The notes: generated from the sequence alone by a model not told the origin. Counted from the stretch's first letter, positions 50,997 to 58,591 are shown. The stretch is 64,000 nt of DNA from Pseudorhodoferax soli (GCF_003337555.1 NZ_QPJK01000005.1:1-64000); one strand, 5' to 3'. Made by a program: numbers and translations.

Positions 50997-51170
50997 GCTG
51001 GCGGAGGCTCGGCGACCAAGGTGCCCACCGTGGCCGCCGGCTTCAGGGCAGCGATCTGTGCGTCCTTGGCCTCCAGGGCTTCGGCTTGAGCCCTCCAGCT
51101 CCTGCCAGCGGTCGATGATCTTGGCCCGCGTGGTCACGGAGTAGCCTGAGACCAGGATGAGGGTCCCAGC
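50942..51170 (-). pseudogene. Remnant of a phage antirepressor (Rha/KilA-type tail), frameshifted
   Basis: On the minus strand, TLILVSGYSVTTRAKIIDRWQELE matches the phrase typical of phage antirepressors (xLVSGYSVxxRAKIIDRWQELE). After ELE one extra G shifts the frame; removing it restores AQAEALEAKDAQIAALKPAATVGTLVAEPP and runs to a TGA at 50942-50944. Upstream, an in-frame TAA cuts the match, so the N-terminal DNA-binding part is gone. Only about 70 codons remain of a roughly 200-270 residue gene. It indicates loss of part of the phage control region. Confidence 0.75.
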
Positions 51171-51220
51171 GCTTTAGGTTGGCACATAGCGACCAAGCGA
51201 GGTTCTACGACTTGTGGTAT

Positions 51221-51241
51221 CTGTTACAACAGGTGCCTGTT
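51221..51241. promoter_or_regulatory. Overlapping palindromes CTGTTACAACAG / AACAGGTGCCTGTT before the PARIS-like gene
   Basis: Three half-sites in a row (ctgtt, aacagg, cctgtt) form two perfect overlapping inverted repeats. The last one ends 31 bases before the ATG at 51273. The position fits an operator or a transcript hairpin for the ATPase gene. Confidence 0.5.
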
Positions 51242-51272
51242 TACTCGCCGGTAGTCCTTACCTCATATTGCA

Positions 51273-52874
51273 ATGACTTACCTACTATCGCTTCCCAATG
51301 CGGGAGAGCCCAATAATATTCAACTGAACGCAGGAGAATCGATCTTTCTACTGGGCGCGAATGGTGCAGGAAAATCAAGCCTAATGCATCATTTTTATCT
51401 TCAGCACCATGGCAATGCCGAGCGAATAACAGCTCATCGGCAAATGTGGTTTCAGAATGCCGCTGTTGGAATTTCTCCGGCCGAGAGGGTAAATATCGAC
51501 ACTAGCCTTCGACAGTCCGACATAAACATAAATTCCCGGTATCGAGACGATTATGCGCCTTATAGGTCAAATATCGGCGTATCGGACCTCATGGCCGAGG
51601 AGAATCGTAGGGCGCGCGCGATTACCGAGCTCCTGACACGCGGCGACTTAGATGCTATTTCGAAAGAAACTGCCAAAAGTTCGCCAGTTGCGCGTATAAA
51701 CAACCTTTTTAGCGTAGCAAATCTCCCGATTTCAGTCGCGATCGATGGACGCGACAACCTCGTTGCACGACGCGCCACTACCGGTGCCGAATATAGCATT
51801 CAGCAATTGTCTGATGGTGAGAGAAATGCGCTTATCATTGCCGCGATGGTGCTTTCCGCAAAACCGGGTCGTCTTATCTTGATCGATGAGCCAGAGCGGC
51901 ACCTGCATCGATCAATTATTGCGCCTTTTCTTTCGATGTTATTGGCGGAAAGGAATGACTGCGCATTTGTAGTATCAACTCACGACTTGCACCTACCGCT
52001 TGACACGTCCGCAACAAAAACCTTGTTGGTACGCGGCTGCTCATACTCTGGAGAACACCCCGTCCGGTGGGAAGCCGACCTTTTTCTACCCGGAGAGGCG
52101 CTGGACCGCCAGATCCAAGAGGATATCCTTGGGGCAAGAAAGAAAATCCTATTTATCGAAGGCGATGAAGTCGGAAGTATGGATCTTGCTCTTTATTCCG
52201 TACTATTTCCTGGCTTCTCGGTTGTCGCAAAGCGGCGCTGCAAAGACGTAATTCAAGCAACCAAAGGAATAACGCAGTCGGAAGAGCTTCACTGGATAAA
52301 CGCGCATGGCTTGATAGACGGGGATTCAAGGTCGGCCGATGAGATCCAGAGCCTGAACCAGGATAAGGTGCACACCCTACCGCTCTATTCCGTTGAATCT
52401 GTGTATTATCACTCAACGATCATTTTTGCAATAGCGGAGAAGATGTCGCAGATTTTACCAGGGGACGCACAGCTTATGGGCCGTAAAGCCATTTCTGCGG
52501 CACTGGACGTCCTGAAGCAAAGTGCAGCCGGTCTGGCCGAACGCTCTGCGGAGCGGGCGCTACGAAATGAGTGGGAACGCAACGCACCCACGATGAACGA
52601 CGTTCGCGCGGGCGTCCCATTTGAACGGCGCCTCAATGTGGAGCAGGTTGTAGAACAGCACAAACTTCTGCTGAATGAATTTGTCCAAAATCGAGACTGG
52701 GACGGCATATGCGGACGGTTCAATATTAAGAAATCCGGCATAAAGAAAACGATAGCAAACGCCCTAGGCTTTACAGATTCAAAGCACTATGAAGCAGCGG
52801 CCATTAAAATTCTCAACGCTGACGATGGCATGCTTGCTCGGACACAGGCCTTGGTTGGCGGCGTGCCCGCCTAA
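51273..52874 (+). CDS. Fused AAA ATPase - DUF4435/TOPRIM-like protein; probable single-gene PARIS-type defence system
   Basis: 533 residues. The N-terminal ABC/AAA-15-type ATPase has Walker A GANGAGKSS (28-36), signature LSDGERNAL (about 179) and Walker B LILIDEPERHLH (about 200). The C-terminal half (from about 290) resembles DUF4435: KKILFIEGDEVGSMD (Glu296) and HGLIDGDSRS (Asp349, Asp351) give the E..DxD pattern of a TOPRIM nuclease, followed by TLPLYSVESVYY. This pairing matches the PARIS system (AriA ATPase plus AriB TOPRIM effector), which is known in two-gene and fused single-gene forms. The gene is markedly AT-richer than its surroundings and stands alone, rightward, against leftward neighbours: likely acquired cargo. 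The start lacks a strong Shine-Dalgarno. Confidence 0.8.
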   Translation: MTYLLSLPNAGEPNNIQLNAGESIFLLGANGAGKSSLMHHFYLQHHGNAERITAHRQMWFQNAAVGISPAERVNIDTSLRQSDININSRYRDDYAPYRSNIGVSDLMAEENRRARAITELLTRGDLDAISKETAKSSPVARINNLFSVANLPISVAIDGRDNLVARRATTGAEYSIQQLSDGERNALIIAAMVLSAKPGRLILIDEPERHLHRSIIAPFLSMLLAERNDCAFVVSTHDLHLPLDTSATKTLLVRGCSYSGEHPVRWEADLFLPGEALDRQIQEDILGARKKILFIEGDEVGSMDLALYSVLFPGFSVVAKRRCKDVIQATKGITQSEELHWINAHGLIDGDSRSADEIQSLNQDKVHTLPLYSVESVYYHSTIIFAIAEKMSQILPGDAQLMGRKAISAALDVLKQSAAGLAERSAERALRNEWERNAPTMNDVRAGVPFERRLNVEQVVEQHKLLLNEFVQNRDWDGICGRFNIKKSGIKKTIANALGFTDSKHYEAAAIKILNADDGMLARTQALVGGVPA

Positions 52875-53012
52875 TCGAGTTAGTCAAAGCAACTAACTTC
52901 AACCCGGCGAGTGTAGGAGCTTCGTATTCTATTAGCCCCTGCCATGCCTCCACGACCGAGAGCCCGAGCGCTGAGCACCCCAATGACAAGCCCCACTAGC
53001 CGCCTTTCCAAT

Positions 53013-53393
53013 TCAGGGTTCCCGGCGGTCTCGGGCGCCGCGCTCCGCGGGGCGACCCGGGGCACTTCGGGCTGTTAGGGCTGGCCGGGCTAGCTCCTCG
53101 ACCGCATACGGATCTTTGTTGTACCTAGCGCAGTAGAAGTCCGGCAGGTTATAGAACGCGAAGCGGTCGGCAAGCGCCGCCTTCGGCATGCGAAGCGCAG
53201 CGGCCCAGCGTTGCAAGTCGTGCATTGGGAGGGCAGTCACTCCCCGCTCAACCTGCGACACCATGTTTGCTTCGATGCCTAAGCGTTCCGCGATGTCGCC
53301 TTGAGTGAATCCGAGGTCTTGCCTGCGCCCTTTGAGCGTCGCTCCGAATCGCATTCTGAGCATCAGGGCAGATGGGGGCAGTCGGTCGCGCAT
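53013..53393 (-). CDS. XRE-family repressor-like protein
   Basis: 126 residues from ATG 53393, preceded by ggagg. The helix-turn-helix (about 17-70) is LRMRFGATLKGRRQDLGFTQGDIAERLGIEANMVSQVERGVTALPMHDLQRWAAALRM. The C-terminal part (FYNLPDFYCARYNKDPYAVEELARP) and Arg/Pro-rich tail have no recognised effector or peptidase fold. It is read leftward, opposite to the gene at 53985, and a 13-base motif repeated before this gene and the next upstream one suggests it controls this region. A lysogeny-type repressor is the natural reading. Confidence 0.88.
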   Translation of the reverse strand: MRDRLPPSALMLRMRFGATLKGRRQDLGFTQGDIAERLGIEANMVSQVERGVTALPMHDLQRWAAALRMPKAALADRFAFYNLPDFYCARYNKDPYAVEELARPALTARSAPGRPAERGARDRREP

Positions 53394-53422
53394 TGGTCCT
53401 CCATTGCTGTAGAGAACCACAC

Positions 53423-53435
53423 AGTCTGATGCGCA
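53423..53435. promoter_or_regulatory. Repeated 13-base motif AGTCTGATGCGCA before the XRE gene
   Basis: It lies 30-42 bases before the XRE start codon, inside an inverted repeat (cacagt .. actgtg, 53420-53442). An identical copy stands before the next leftward gene (53903-53915). Likely a repressor operator. Confidence 0.55.
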
Positions 53436-53549
53436 AACTGTGGGGGATTTAGTCCGTTTGTCGCGTTTCATCCTCAATTGGGAGAACGCTGCCTGTTGTC
53501 CTACGGGATCGGCGCGACGTTCGTAGGGGGAACGCAACGCATAGGCACA

Positions 53550-53852
53550 TCACGCGGTAACGGCTTTTGACTCGACAGCAGATGCAAGCACGTTCAAGAA
53601 CTCGAATACCGATTGGTCCCAGTCGGCACTGATGCGCTTGACGTACAAAGCTTGGTTGTCCGCGGTCATGATGAGGACGCGGGAATCTTGGAGGTCGAGA
53701 GTAACCGTTGCGTCCAGTTGTCCCACTTCCAGAGAGATCCAGGGCGCCTCTGCGGCCTCGTTGAACTCGTGCTCAACCACTGCGATGGTTTCGCTCGCCT
53801 CCAGGCGTGCCAGCAACGAATGCAGGGACAGGGGAGCGGTGATGGCGTTCAT
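53550..53852 (-). CDS. Hypothetical phage-like protein
   Basis: 100 residues from ATG 53852, with aaaggaaag upstream: MNAITAPLSLHSLLARLEASETIAVVEHEFNEAAEAPWISLEVGQLDATVTLDLQDSRVLIMTADNQALYVKRISADWDQSVFEFLNVLASAVESK. Small alpha-beta protein; no family recognised. It is read in the same direction as the XRE gene, 156 bases upstream of it, and has the same 13-base motif at 51-63 bases before its start, so both are probably controlled together. Confidence 0.7.
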   Translation of the reverse strand: MNAITAPLSLHSLLARLEASETIAVVEHEFNEAAEAPWISLEVGQLDATVTLDLQDSRVLIMTADNQALYVKRISADWDQSVFEFLNVLASAVESKAVTA

Positions 53853-53902
53853 GGTGCTTTCCTTTGCGTTGGGTGTCGACAACTGAATTATGCAATTGCG
53901 AA

Positions 53903-53915
53903 AGTCTGATGCGCA
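53903..53915. promoter_or_regulatory. Second copy of AGTCTGATGCGCA
   Basis: Identical to 53423-53435. It lies in the 132-bp divergent region between the leftward gene ending its start at 53852 and the rightward gene at 53985, where one operator could control both. Confidence 0.55.
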
Positions 53916-53984
53916 GCAATGCCCGAGCATTGTGCAGGGACTTATGCATAGGCAAAACGCTTCACTTCCCGGCAGAATTCGTAC

Positions 53985-54203
53985 ATGGAACAGGAGAAAC
54001 CAAAGCGCACCGGGCGGCCCAGGGTCATCCAGGGGGAGAGCGCAACCATGATGATCCGCCTGAGCCGAGATCAGCGCGACAAGGTCGACCGCCTGGGCGG
54101 CGCCGCGTGGCTCCGGGCGAGGATCGATGAGGCCCCGGAGCCTGGGGAGGACTCAAGGGCGCGGGGACCTTGGCTTGAGAGGACGAAGGAAGCAGCGGAT
54201 TAA
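53985..54203 (+). CDS. Small hypothetical protein, possible ribbon-helix-helix
   Basis: 72 residues: MEQEKPKRTGRPRVIQGESATMMIRLSRDQRDKVDRLGGAAWLRARIDEAPEPGED. The core TMMIRLSRDQRDKVDRLGGAAWLRARI resembles small Arc/RHH-like phage regulators (strand, then helix-turn-helix). It lies divergent from the XRE-side genes and could be an early/Cro-type gene. Start at ATG 53985 after a short, weak Shine-Dalgarno (gtacatgg context). Confidence 0.6.
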   Translation: MEQEKPKRTGRPRVIQGESATMMIRLSRDQRDKVDRLGGAAWLRARIDEAPEPGEDSRARGPWLERTKEAAD

Positions 54204-54347
54204 GAGACCGCAGCTATGCGCTGCCCATTCCTTGGGCACCGCAGCGCAGCCGCGCCAGGCAACGCTTACGGCAGTTCTGCATGGGGTTAGGCACAGGGTT
54301 GTCCACGGGGCGCAGGGACAACATGAGGCCATCCGGCCTAGGCGCGT

Positions 54348-54572
54348 TCACCTTTGTCTCTGGGTTCGCGCCTTTGATTTGAACTGGCGCAGTGCTTCTA
54401 TCAAAGCCCGAGCTTCATTGACCGCCGCGGCCCCGTGCTCTTGATGCCAGCCCATAGACCAGGCAGCATGCAAAAGGCCTGGGGATTCGGGGTAGGGGTT
54501 CGCCGGAGATGGCGTACCGCCGTGGAACGCCGCCCGACCTTCCAAAACAGCTTCGTCAACGCAGGTGGCCAT
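54348..54572 (-). CDS. Small RMF/CrpP-like protein, copy 1
   Basis: 74 residues from ATG 54572: MATCVDEAVLEGRAAFHGGTPSPANPYPESPGLLHAAWSMGWHQEHGAAAVNEARALIEALRQFKSK. The pattern EGRxAFxxG...NPY......W..GW resembles ribosome modulation factor/CrpP-type small proteins (GxxAxxxG..NPY). Copy 2 at 55925 is clearly homologous (identical across PGLLHAAWSMGWHQEHG). An upstream Met at 54608 would add 12 residues, but copy 2 supports this start. The partner gene at 54636 is duplicated along with it. Confidence 0.7.
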   Translation of the reverse strand: MATCVDEAVLEGRAAFHGGTPSPANPYPESPGLLHAAWSMGWHQEHGAAAVNEARALIEALRQFKSKARTQRQR

Positions 54573-54635
54573 GTAGAACACGGGCAAGCCCCGTGCCCAT
54601 CCTGGCACCTAGACGAATGGGTGGAAAAGCTGCGT

Positions 54636-54824
54636 CTAACCCGAACAGGCAGATAGCATTGCGCGTAGTTTTTGCCGGGCGTCCGCTCGCAGCGATGTGG
54701 CGTGTTCCTGTTCAGCGGGCGTAGCGGGGATGCCGGTCAGACCTCCCCGAAACACGCGCCGTTCCGCGCGCTCAGCGACAAGATGGGCAGCCTTCCAGGC
54801 CAAGCTAGCTTGACAACAGGTCAT
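54636..54824 (-). CDS. Small helical protein, copy 1
   Basis: About 62 residues from ATG 54824: MTCCQASLAWKAAHLVAERAERRVFRGGLTGIPATPAEQEHATSLRADARQKLRAMLSACSG. It is homologous to the gene at 56200 (AWKAAHL..AERR(V/I)FRG.L.G..ATP.E.E.A..LR..A..KLRAM..ACS). It lies 63 bases upstream of the RMF-like gene, as in copy 2 (35 bases). Function unknown. Confidence 0.65.
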   Translation of the reverse strand: MTCCQASLAWKAAHLVAERAERRVFRGGLTGIPATPAEQEHATSLRADARQKLRAMLSACSG

Positions 54825-55029
54825 CCGGATTACCTCAATGATGTGCCTTCTACTGCTTGGCAGGCGCGGCACGAGGGGGTCTGCACAAGAGCCCAAGCTT
54901 GAGGCTGGTCACATGCGCAGAAGGTAGGTCGACGCCGCGACCGCCGTGAACTTAGGTGCTCGACCGGCCAAGGGACAACCCTTGCGACGATTTAGCGCCA
55001 GTCGTTACGCCGTCGTCTACATTGACCGC

Positions 55030-55287
55030 ATGCACCACTTCCCATCCGCGCTGATCCACCTGGAAGCCATCCGAGTGGCCGCAGCGGTTGCGGACGACCT
55101 GGAAGTCCGGGTGGCGGCGTTGGAACTGGTCATGCGGCTTGAGATGGACTACCACCAGCAGCGGCTGAGTAGGGCGTCCATGTTGCTGGCCCTGGACGCA
55201 TTCCGGGGACTCCCAGGGACCGAAGACAGCATCAAGGCGCTGGAGGCTATGGCGGCCCGCAGCGTCTCCGGCTGGCATGGGCTATAG
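55030..55287 (+). CDS. Hypothetical small helical protein
   Basis: 85 residues from ATG 55030: MHHFPSALIHLEAIRVAAAVADDLEVRVAALELVMRLEMDYHQQRLSRASMLLALDAFRGLPGTEDSIKALEAMAARSVSGWHGL. Strongly helical with an LxxxxALELVxRLExD pattern; no family recognised. It converges with the gene at 55290, whose stop is three bases away. Confidence 0.55.
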   Translation: MHHFPSALIHLEAIRVAAAVADDLEVRVAALELVMRLEMDYHQQRLSRASMLLALDAFRGLPGTEDSIKALEAMAARSVSGWHGL

Positions 55288-55289
55288 CT

Positions 55290-55562
55290 CTAGGAGGCGG
55301 TGAATCCTGTAGCCGGCGTGTGGGTCGCAGTGAACACCAAGCGCCCTCGGTCCCCTTGGTTCCGCACAGTGAATTTGGTCAATCGGAACTGCTGGCCGTG
55401 GAACTCGGCATCAAGGGGCCCCAGCATCATTAGTTGGGCGACGATACGCAAGGCTTCAGGACTTCCCAGAATCAGCACGTCCAAGCACTCGGCTTCCGAG
55501 CGTTGGGCAGTACATGAGGTCACGCCCGACACATTGAAGATGCGAAGCGCATGGAACGCCAT
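55290..55562 (-). CDS. Hypothetical small phage-like protein
   Basis: 90 residues: MAFHALRIFNVSGVTSCTAQRSEAECLDVLILGSPEALRIVAQLMMLGPLDAEFHGQQFRLTKFTVRNQGDRGRLVFTATHTPATGFTAS. Two-layer alpha-beta character; no family recognised. Convergent with the preceding helical gene. Confidence 0.55.
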   Translation of the reverse strand: MAFHALRIFNVSGVTSCTAQRSEAECLDVLILGSPEALRIVAQLMMLGPLDAEFHGQQFRLTKFTVRNQGDRGRLVFTATHTPATGFTAS

Positions 55563-55685
55563 TGCATGCTCCCAGTTGGGCGCCGCGTTGTTCTAGACGG
55601 GCGCTGTCTCAGCTTCCATTGCTTGGCCTGGCGGGTTCGCACGGTGCCACGCTGTCGCGTTGCTCCGTTGACATAACATCGGTGT

Positions 55686-55928
55686 ATGTCTATGCGGCCT
55701 ATGCAATTCTTGAAATCCATCGCGAATGCTGCATTTCCGCTGCACGTCGATGATCAAGACGCAGTGCGCGATATTCAAGCGCTTCGCGCGGCGGGCTTTA
55801 TTGAAGCCTCGGTGTCCGCGCCGAGCGCCGAGGACGGAAATCGTTCATCGGTTGTTCACAGAATTGCGCCAGAGGGCCGCGCGGCATTGGCGCGAGAACG
55901 CATGAGGCCACCACGGTTTCCGCTCTAA
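55686..55928 (+). CDS. Small hypothetical protein, possible winged helix
   Basis: 80 residues: MSMRPMQFLKSIANAAFPLHVDDQDAVRDIQALRAAGFIEASVSAPSAEDGNRSSVVHRIAPEGRAALARERMRPPRFPL. The run QALRAAGFIEAS..HRIAPEGRAAL resembles the recognition half of a small winged helix. A second start at 55692 is possible. Its stop overlaps the stop of the convergent gene at 55925 by three bases. Confidence 0.55.
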   Translation: MSMRPMQFLKSIANAAFPLHVDDQDAVRDIQALRAAGFIEASVSAPSAEDGNRSSVVHRIAPEGRAALARERMRPPRFPL

Positions 55929-56164
55929 GTACGCCCGATCTCCGAGTGCTGGGACGCATGCTGCATCGATCTGAACGCCCTCACGGCTTTTGTCAGCACC
56001 CGGGACTCCCGCAAGGCGGTAGACCCATGCTCCTGGTGCCAGCCCATAGACCAGGCAGCATGCAGTAGGCCGGGAGAGAAAGCATACGGATTCGCGGCCG
56101 ACTGAAAGCCAGCGTGAAAAGCTTCGCGCCCCTCAATCACAGCTTGGTCAACACTTTCGGCCAT
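55925..56164 (-). CDS. Small RMF/CrpP-like protein, copy 2
   Basis: 79 residues from ATG 56164: MAESVDQAVIEGREAFHAGFQSAANPYAFSPGLLHAAWSMGWHQEHGSTALRESRVLTKAVRAFRSMQHASQ. Homologous to the gene at 54348, with the core EGREAFxxG..SAANPY fully intact here (copy 1 has PANPYPES). It probably represents the better-preserved copy. RMF-like proteins dimerise ribosomes or bind the anti-Shine-Dalgarno region; whether this one does is unknown. Confidence 0.72.
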   Translation of the reverse strand: MAESVDQAVIEGREAFHAGFQSAANPYAFSPGLLHAAWSMGWHQEHGSTALRESRVLTKAVRAFRSMQHASQHSEIGRT

Positions 56165-56199
56165 CTCGGCCCCGGGCAAGCTGCGTGCCGAGTTGGACC

Positions 56200-56415
56200 T
56201 TAATGAGCCAGTGGGAAGCGGGCCGCGTCGGCGCTACAGGCGGCAACCATTGCGCGTAATTTCTCCTGGGCCTCTAGTCGCAAGGTCTTGGCGACCTCCC
56301 GCTCTATAGGCGTCGCCTGAGCACCGGCCAGGACACCGCGAAAAATACGCCGCTCTGCTAGATCGGCGGCAAGATGCGCGGCCTTCCACGCTCGGCTGCA
56401 TTCAAGGTAGCTCAT
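56200..56415 (-). CDS. Small helical protein, copy 2
   Basis: About 71 residues from ATG 56415: MSYLECSRAWKAAHLAADLAERRIFRGVLAGAQATPIEREVAKTLRLEAQEKLRAMVAACSADAARFPLAH. Homologous to the gene at 54636, lying 35 bases before the RMF-like copy 2. The conservation of both genes and order shows a duplicated cassette. Confidence 0.68.
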   Translation of the reverse strand: MSYLECSRAWKAAHLAADLAERRIFRGVLAGAQATPIEREVAKTLRLEAQEKLRAMVAACSADAARFPLAH

Positions 56416-56546
56416 CCGTGCCTCCAAGGTCGGCGCCCGCTAGCTTTGATGGCGAGCACGGAAGAGTCTGCAAAGGTGCGCCCACTGATTTGCAGTCCGC
56501 CCACTAGGCTGCGTGTAGGCCGATGCGCCAAGCGCCATGTCTGTGT

Positions 56547-56822
56547 TTACTGGCCCCTGTCTGCGTACCACACGTCGATAGCACGTCCTGCCTGGGCCAT
56601 CGCGGCATCAATGGCGTCCCTCCGCTCCCCGTGAACTCTCTGCATCCTGAACGTCATGTTGTGGTCGCACAGCGCCGTGTGAGCGATCCCGGCGCACTCC
56701 CAGCCGTCCGGCGTGGTCTCAAGCCATAACAAGACCACGAAGTCCCGATAGGTGGAGCCGAACGAGGGCGGCGGTTCGCCTGTGAGCTCCAGGGGGCCTT
56801 GGGTGATTGCCAGGGACTTCAT
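56547..56822 (-). CDS. Hypothetical protein next to the integrase
   Basis: 91 residues: MKSLAITQGPLELTGEPPPSFGSTYRDFVVLLWLETTPDGWECAGIAHTALCDHNMTFRMQRVHGERRDAIDAAMAQAGRAIDVWYADRGQ. Alpha-beta, no family recognised. Its start is 15 bases after the integrase stop in the same direction, so it could be co-transcribed with it, in the place where an excisionase-like or accessory gene may occur; the sequence is not like known excisionases. Confidence 0.6.
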   Translation of the reverse strand: MKSLAITQGPLELTGEPPPSFGSTYRDFVVLLWLETTPDGWECAGIAHTALCDHNMTFRMQRVHGERRDAIDAAMAQAGRAIDVWYADRGQ

Positions 56823-56837
56823 GGGGTGCTGGGATGC

Positions 56838-58532
56838 TTAGGAGGCGCTGCGAGTCGGGTAGACGCGCGGGAGGTCCAGGAAGGGGAACAGCGGTAGTCG
56901 CAGCGCCTCCAGAACCGTGACCGGGCGCACATGGGTGTAAACCTTGCGACCGGTGCTTCCCGTTGCTGCGTGGCCTGTCAGAGCATCTGCAGTCGCCTCG
57001 CCAACGTGGTGTGCAGCCAGGGCGGTGCGGATGGTGTGACGGAACTTGTGGAAGCCCTCCAATGGCCCAGGCGGCAGCCCCAGGTCTTTGCGATACCCAC
57101 GCACCCATTCGCCCATCACGTCGCCCGGGCTAGTCTTGCCGCCGCGGTGTAGCGAGGGGAACAACTTGATGTCACCAGCGGCCTGGCGGTCGCGCACGAA
57201 ATCCATGAGTCCCAGGCGCAGGACCTCGGGAGCGATAGGGACCTTGCGGATGCCCGCTTCGGGGTTCTTGATAGTCGAGCCTTCCGCGTCTTCGTGGATA
57301 GATACCAAGGCAACCCTGTTTTCGGTAAGCACGTCGGCCACCTCAAGCTGTCCCAGTTCGCCAATACGTGAGCCTGTCCAAAGGCCCAGCAACATCACGT
57401 AGTACGCGTCCCATGGCTGCACTTTGTAGATGGGGCGGTAGGCACCAGCGGTGTACAGAGTAGAGCCGAACAACGCCGTCAACTGCTCGGCCGTGAACTC
57501 CGCGCGTCCTTTGCTGTCCGTTACGTCGAACTCCAGGCCGGCCCATGGATTGCGTTCAAGTTGGCCATATTCGGTTGCAACGTTCAGCAGGGACTGCAAC
57601 GCCAGCCAGTAGTTCTGACCGGTCTTCTGCTTGAAGCCTCGGGCTGGGTCGCGCAGCCAGTCACGCAAACGAGCACCATCGGGCCGCGTCAGCTTGCCCA
57701 GGGGCTTGTCGTGGCCTGCCTCTTTCAGTAGAAGCAAGGCCCTTTCCGTGCGCTTCAGTGCATCGGGCTTTGGGCGGCGCTTGGCCTCCCAGTTCACGAG
57801 CGCGTCCCGCAGATGCAGCGGGGTGGCCTTGAGGGCGCTGGTGTCGCTGGGCGGCTCAGGAAGCGCCGGGGTGTCGACCACCACGCCGGAGTCTCGTTTG
57901 ATCGACACTTCACAGGCCCGCGCATGGGCCCGCAGGCAAGCTTCCAAAGTCGCGGCACCTTCGGCGCTGTCCCAGTCCACCGTGAGACCCAGAGATCGCG
58001 CGGCCTGCGATGCCAGCGGGATCATTGCCTGAAGATCGCCGGACGCAATTGCGTGCTGAACGTACTCCAAACGCGTACGGTTGAAGGCTGCACGCTGGGC
58101 CACCACCGACGCGGGCAAGGGAGCCAGCCGGGAGACCTCGGGGTAGTCCGGGCGGCTGTCGATGGGGCCAGAGTGAACGCCGGAGACCATCCGCACCGTG
58201 GTGTGTCTGTCGGCCCTTCGGCCTTCGTCCCATGCCAGTTGCCCCGCATAGACAGCATCCGCGATGATGGTCTGCAGGGCCGCAGTCGGGCGCACTGCCG
58301 GCACCGCAAGGGCGCGTCGCTTTTCGAGGAATTCGCCTTCAACCTCGGCCCGTCGCGCCATGCCCCGGACGCGTGCTTCGGCCCGGTCGCTGGTCTGCAG
58401 CGAGACACAGCTATGTGTGGTGGCGAGGGCACCAGATGCGGTACGCGGGTAAAGGTGCCGTAGATCCTTGGGTATCACCAGGCGGCACCAGAACATGGAA
58501 CCACGCGGGAACACGCCGGCTGGAAGTCGCAT
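56838..58532 (-). CDS. Tyrosine-type site-specific integrase
   Basis: 564 residues from ATG 58532 (an in-frame GTG at 58568 could add 12). Long N-terminal arm-binding/DUF6538-like part (MRLPAGVFPRGSMFWCRLVIPKDLRHLYPRTASG), a core-binding SAM-like domain around LRDALVNWEAKRRPKPDALKRTERALLLLKEAG, and the catalytic domain with Arg389 (TGSRIGEL), His495/Arg498 (FHKFRHTIRT), a late His in LTGHAA, and Tyr532 (VYTHVRP). The gene points away from the tRNA and is the likely enzyme that recombined attP with the tRNA-Arg 3' end. Length is above average because of the extended N-terminus. Confidence 0.95.
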   Translation of the reverse strand: MRLPAGVFPRGSMFWCRLVIPKDLRHLYPRTASGALATTHSCVSLQTSDRAEARVRGMARRAEVEGEFLEKRRALAVPAVRPTAALQTIIADAVYAGQLAWDEGRRADRHTTVRMVSGVHSGPIDSRPDYPEVSRLAPLPASVVAQRAAFNRTRLEYVQHAIASGDLQAMIPLASQAARSLGLTVDWDSAEGAATLEACLRAHARACEVSIKRDSGVVVDTPALPEPPSDTSALKATPLHLRDALVNWEAKRRPKPDALKRTERALLLLKEAGHDKPLGKLTRPDGARLRDWLRDPARGFKQKTGQNYWLALQSLLNVATEYGQLERNPWAGLEFDVTDSKGRAEFTAEQLTALFGSTLYTAGAYRPIYKVQPWDAYYVMLLGLWTGSRIGELGQLEVADVLTENRVALVSIHEDAEGSTIKNPEAGIRKVPIAPEVLRLGLMDFVRDRQAAGDIKLFPSLHRGGKTSPGDVMGEWVRGYRKDLGLPPGPLEGFHKFRHTIRTALAAHHVGEATADALTGHAATGSTGRKVYTHVRPVTVLEALRLPLFPFLDLPRVYPTRSAS

Positions 58533-58570
58533 CTTGTCACCCTTCAAATCAGGTTGATCAAGTGCCACTA

Positions 58571-58591
58571 GTGATACACCCCGCTGATACA
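58571..58591 (-). promoter_or_regulatory. Candidate integrase arm-type sites (right end)
   Basis: On the minus strand, TGTATCAGCG (58582-58591) is followed by TGTATCAC (58571-58578), two tandem copies just upstream of the integrase. The first is identical to the left-end copy at 42174. They may also regulate the integrase promoter. Confidence 0.5.

Noticed and set aside
52880-53065. Leftward 61-codon frame after the PARIS-like gene
   Set aside because: No ribosome site, low-complexity sequence and overlap with the 3' end of the XRE gene; nothing supports it as a gene.
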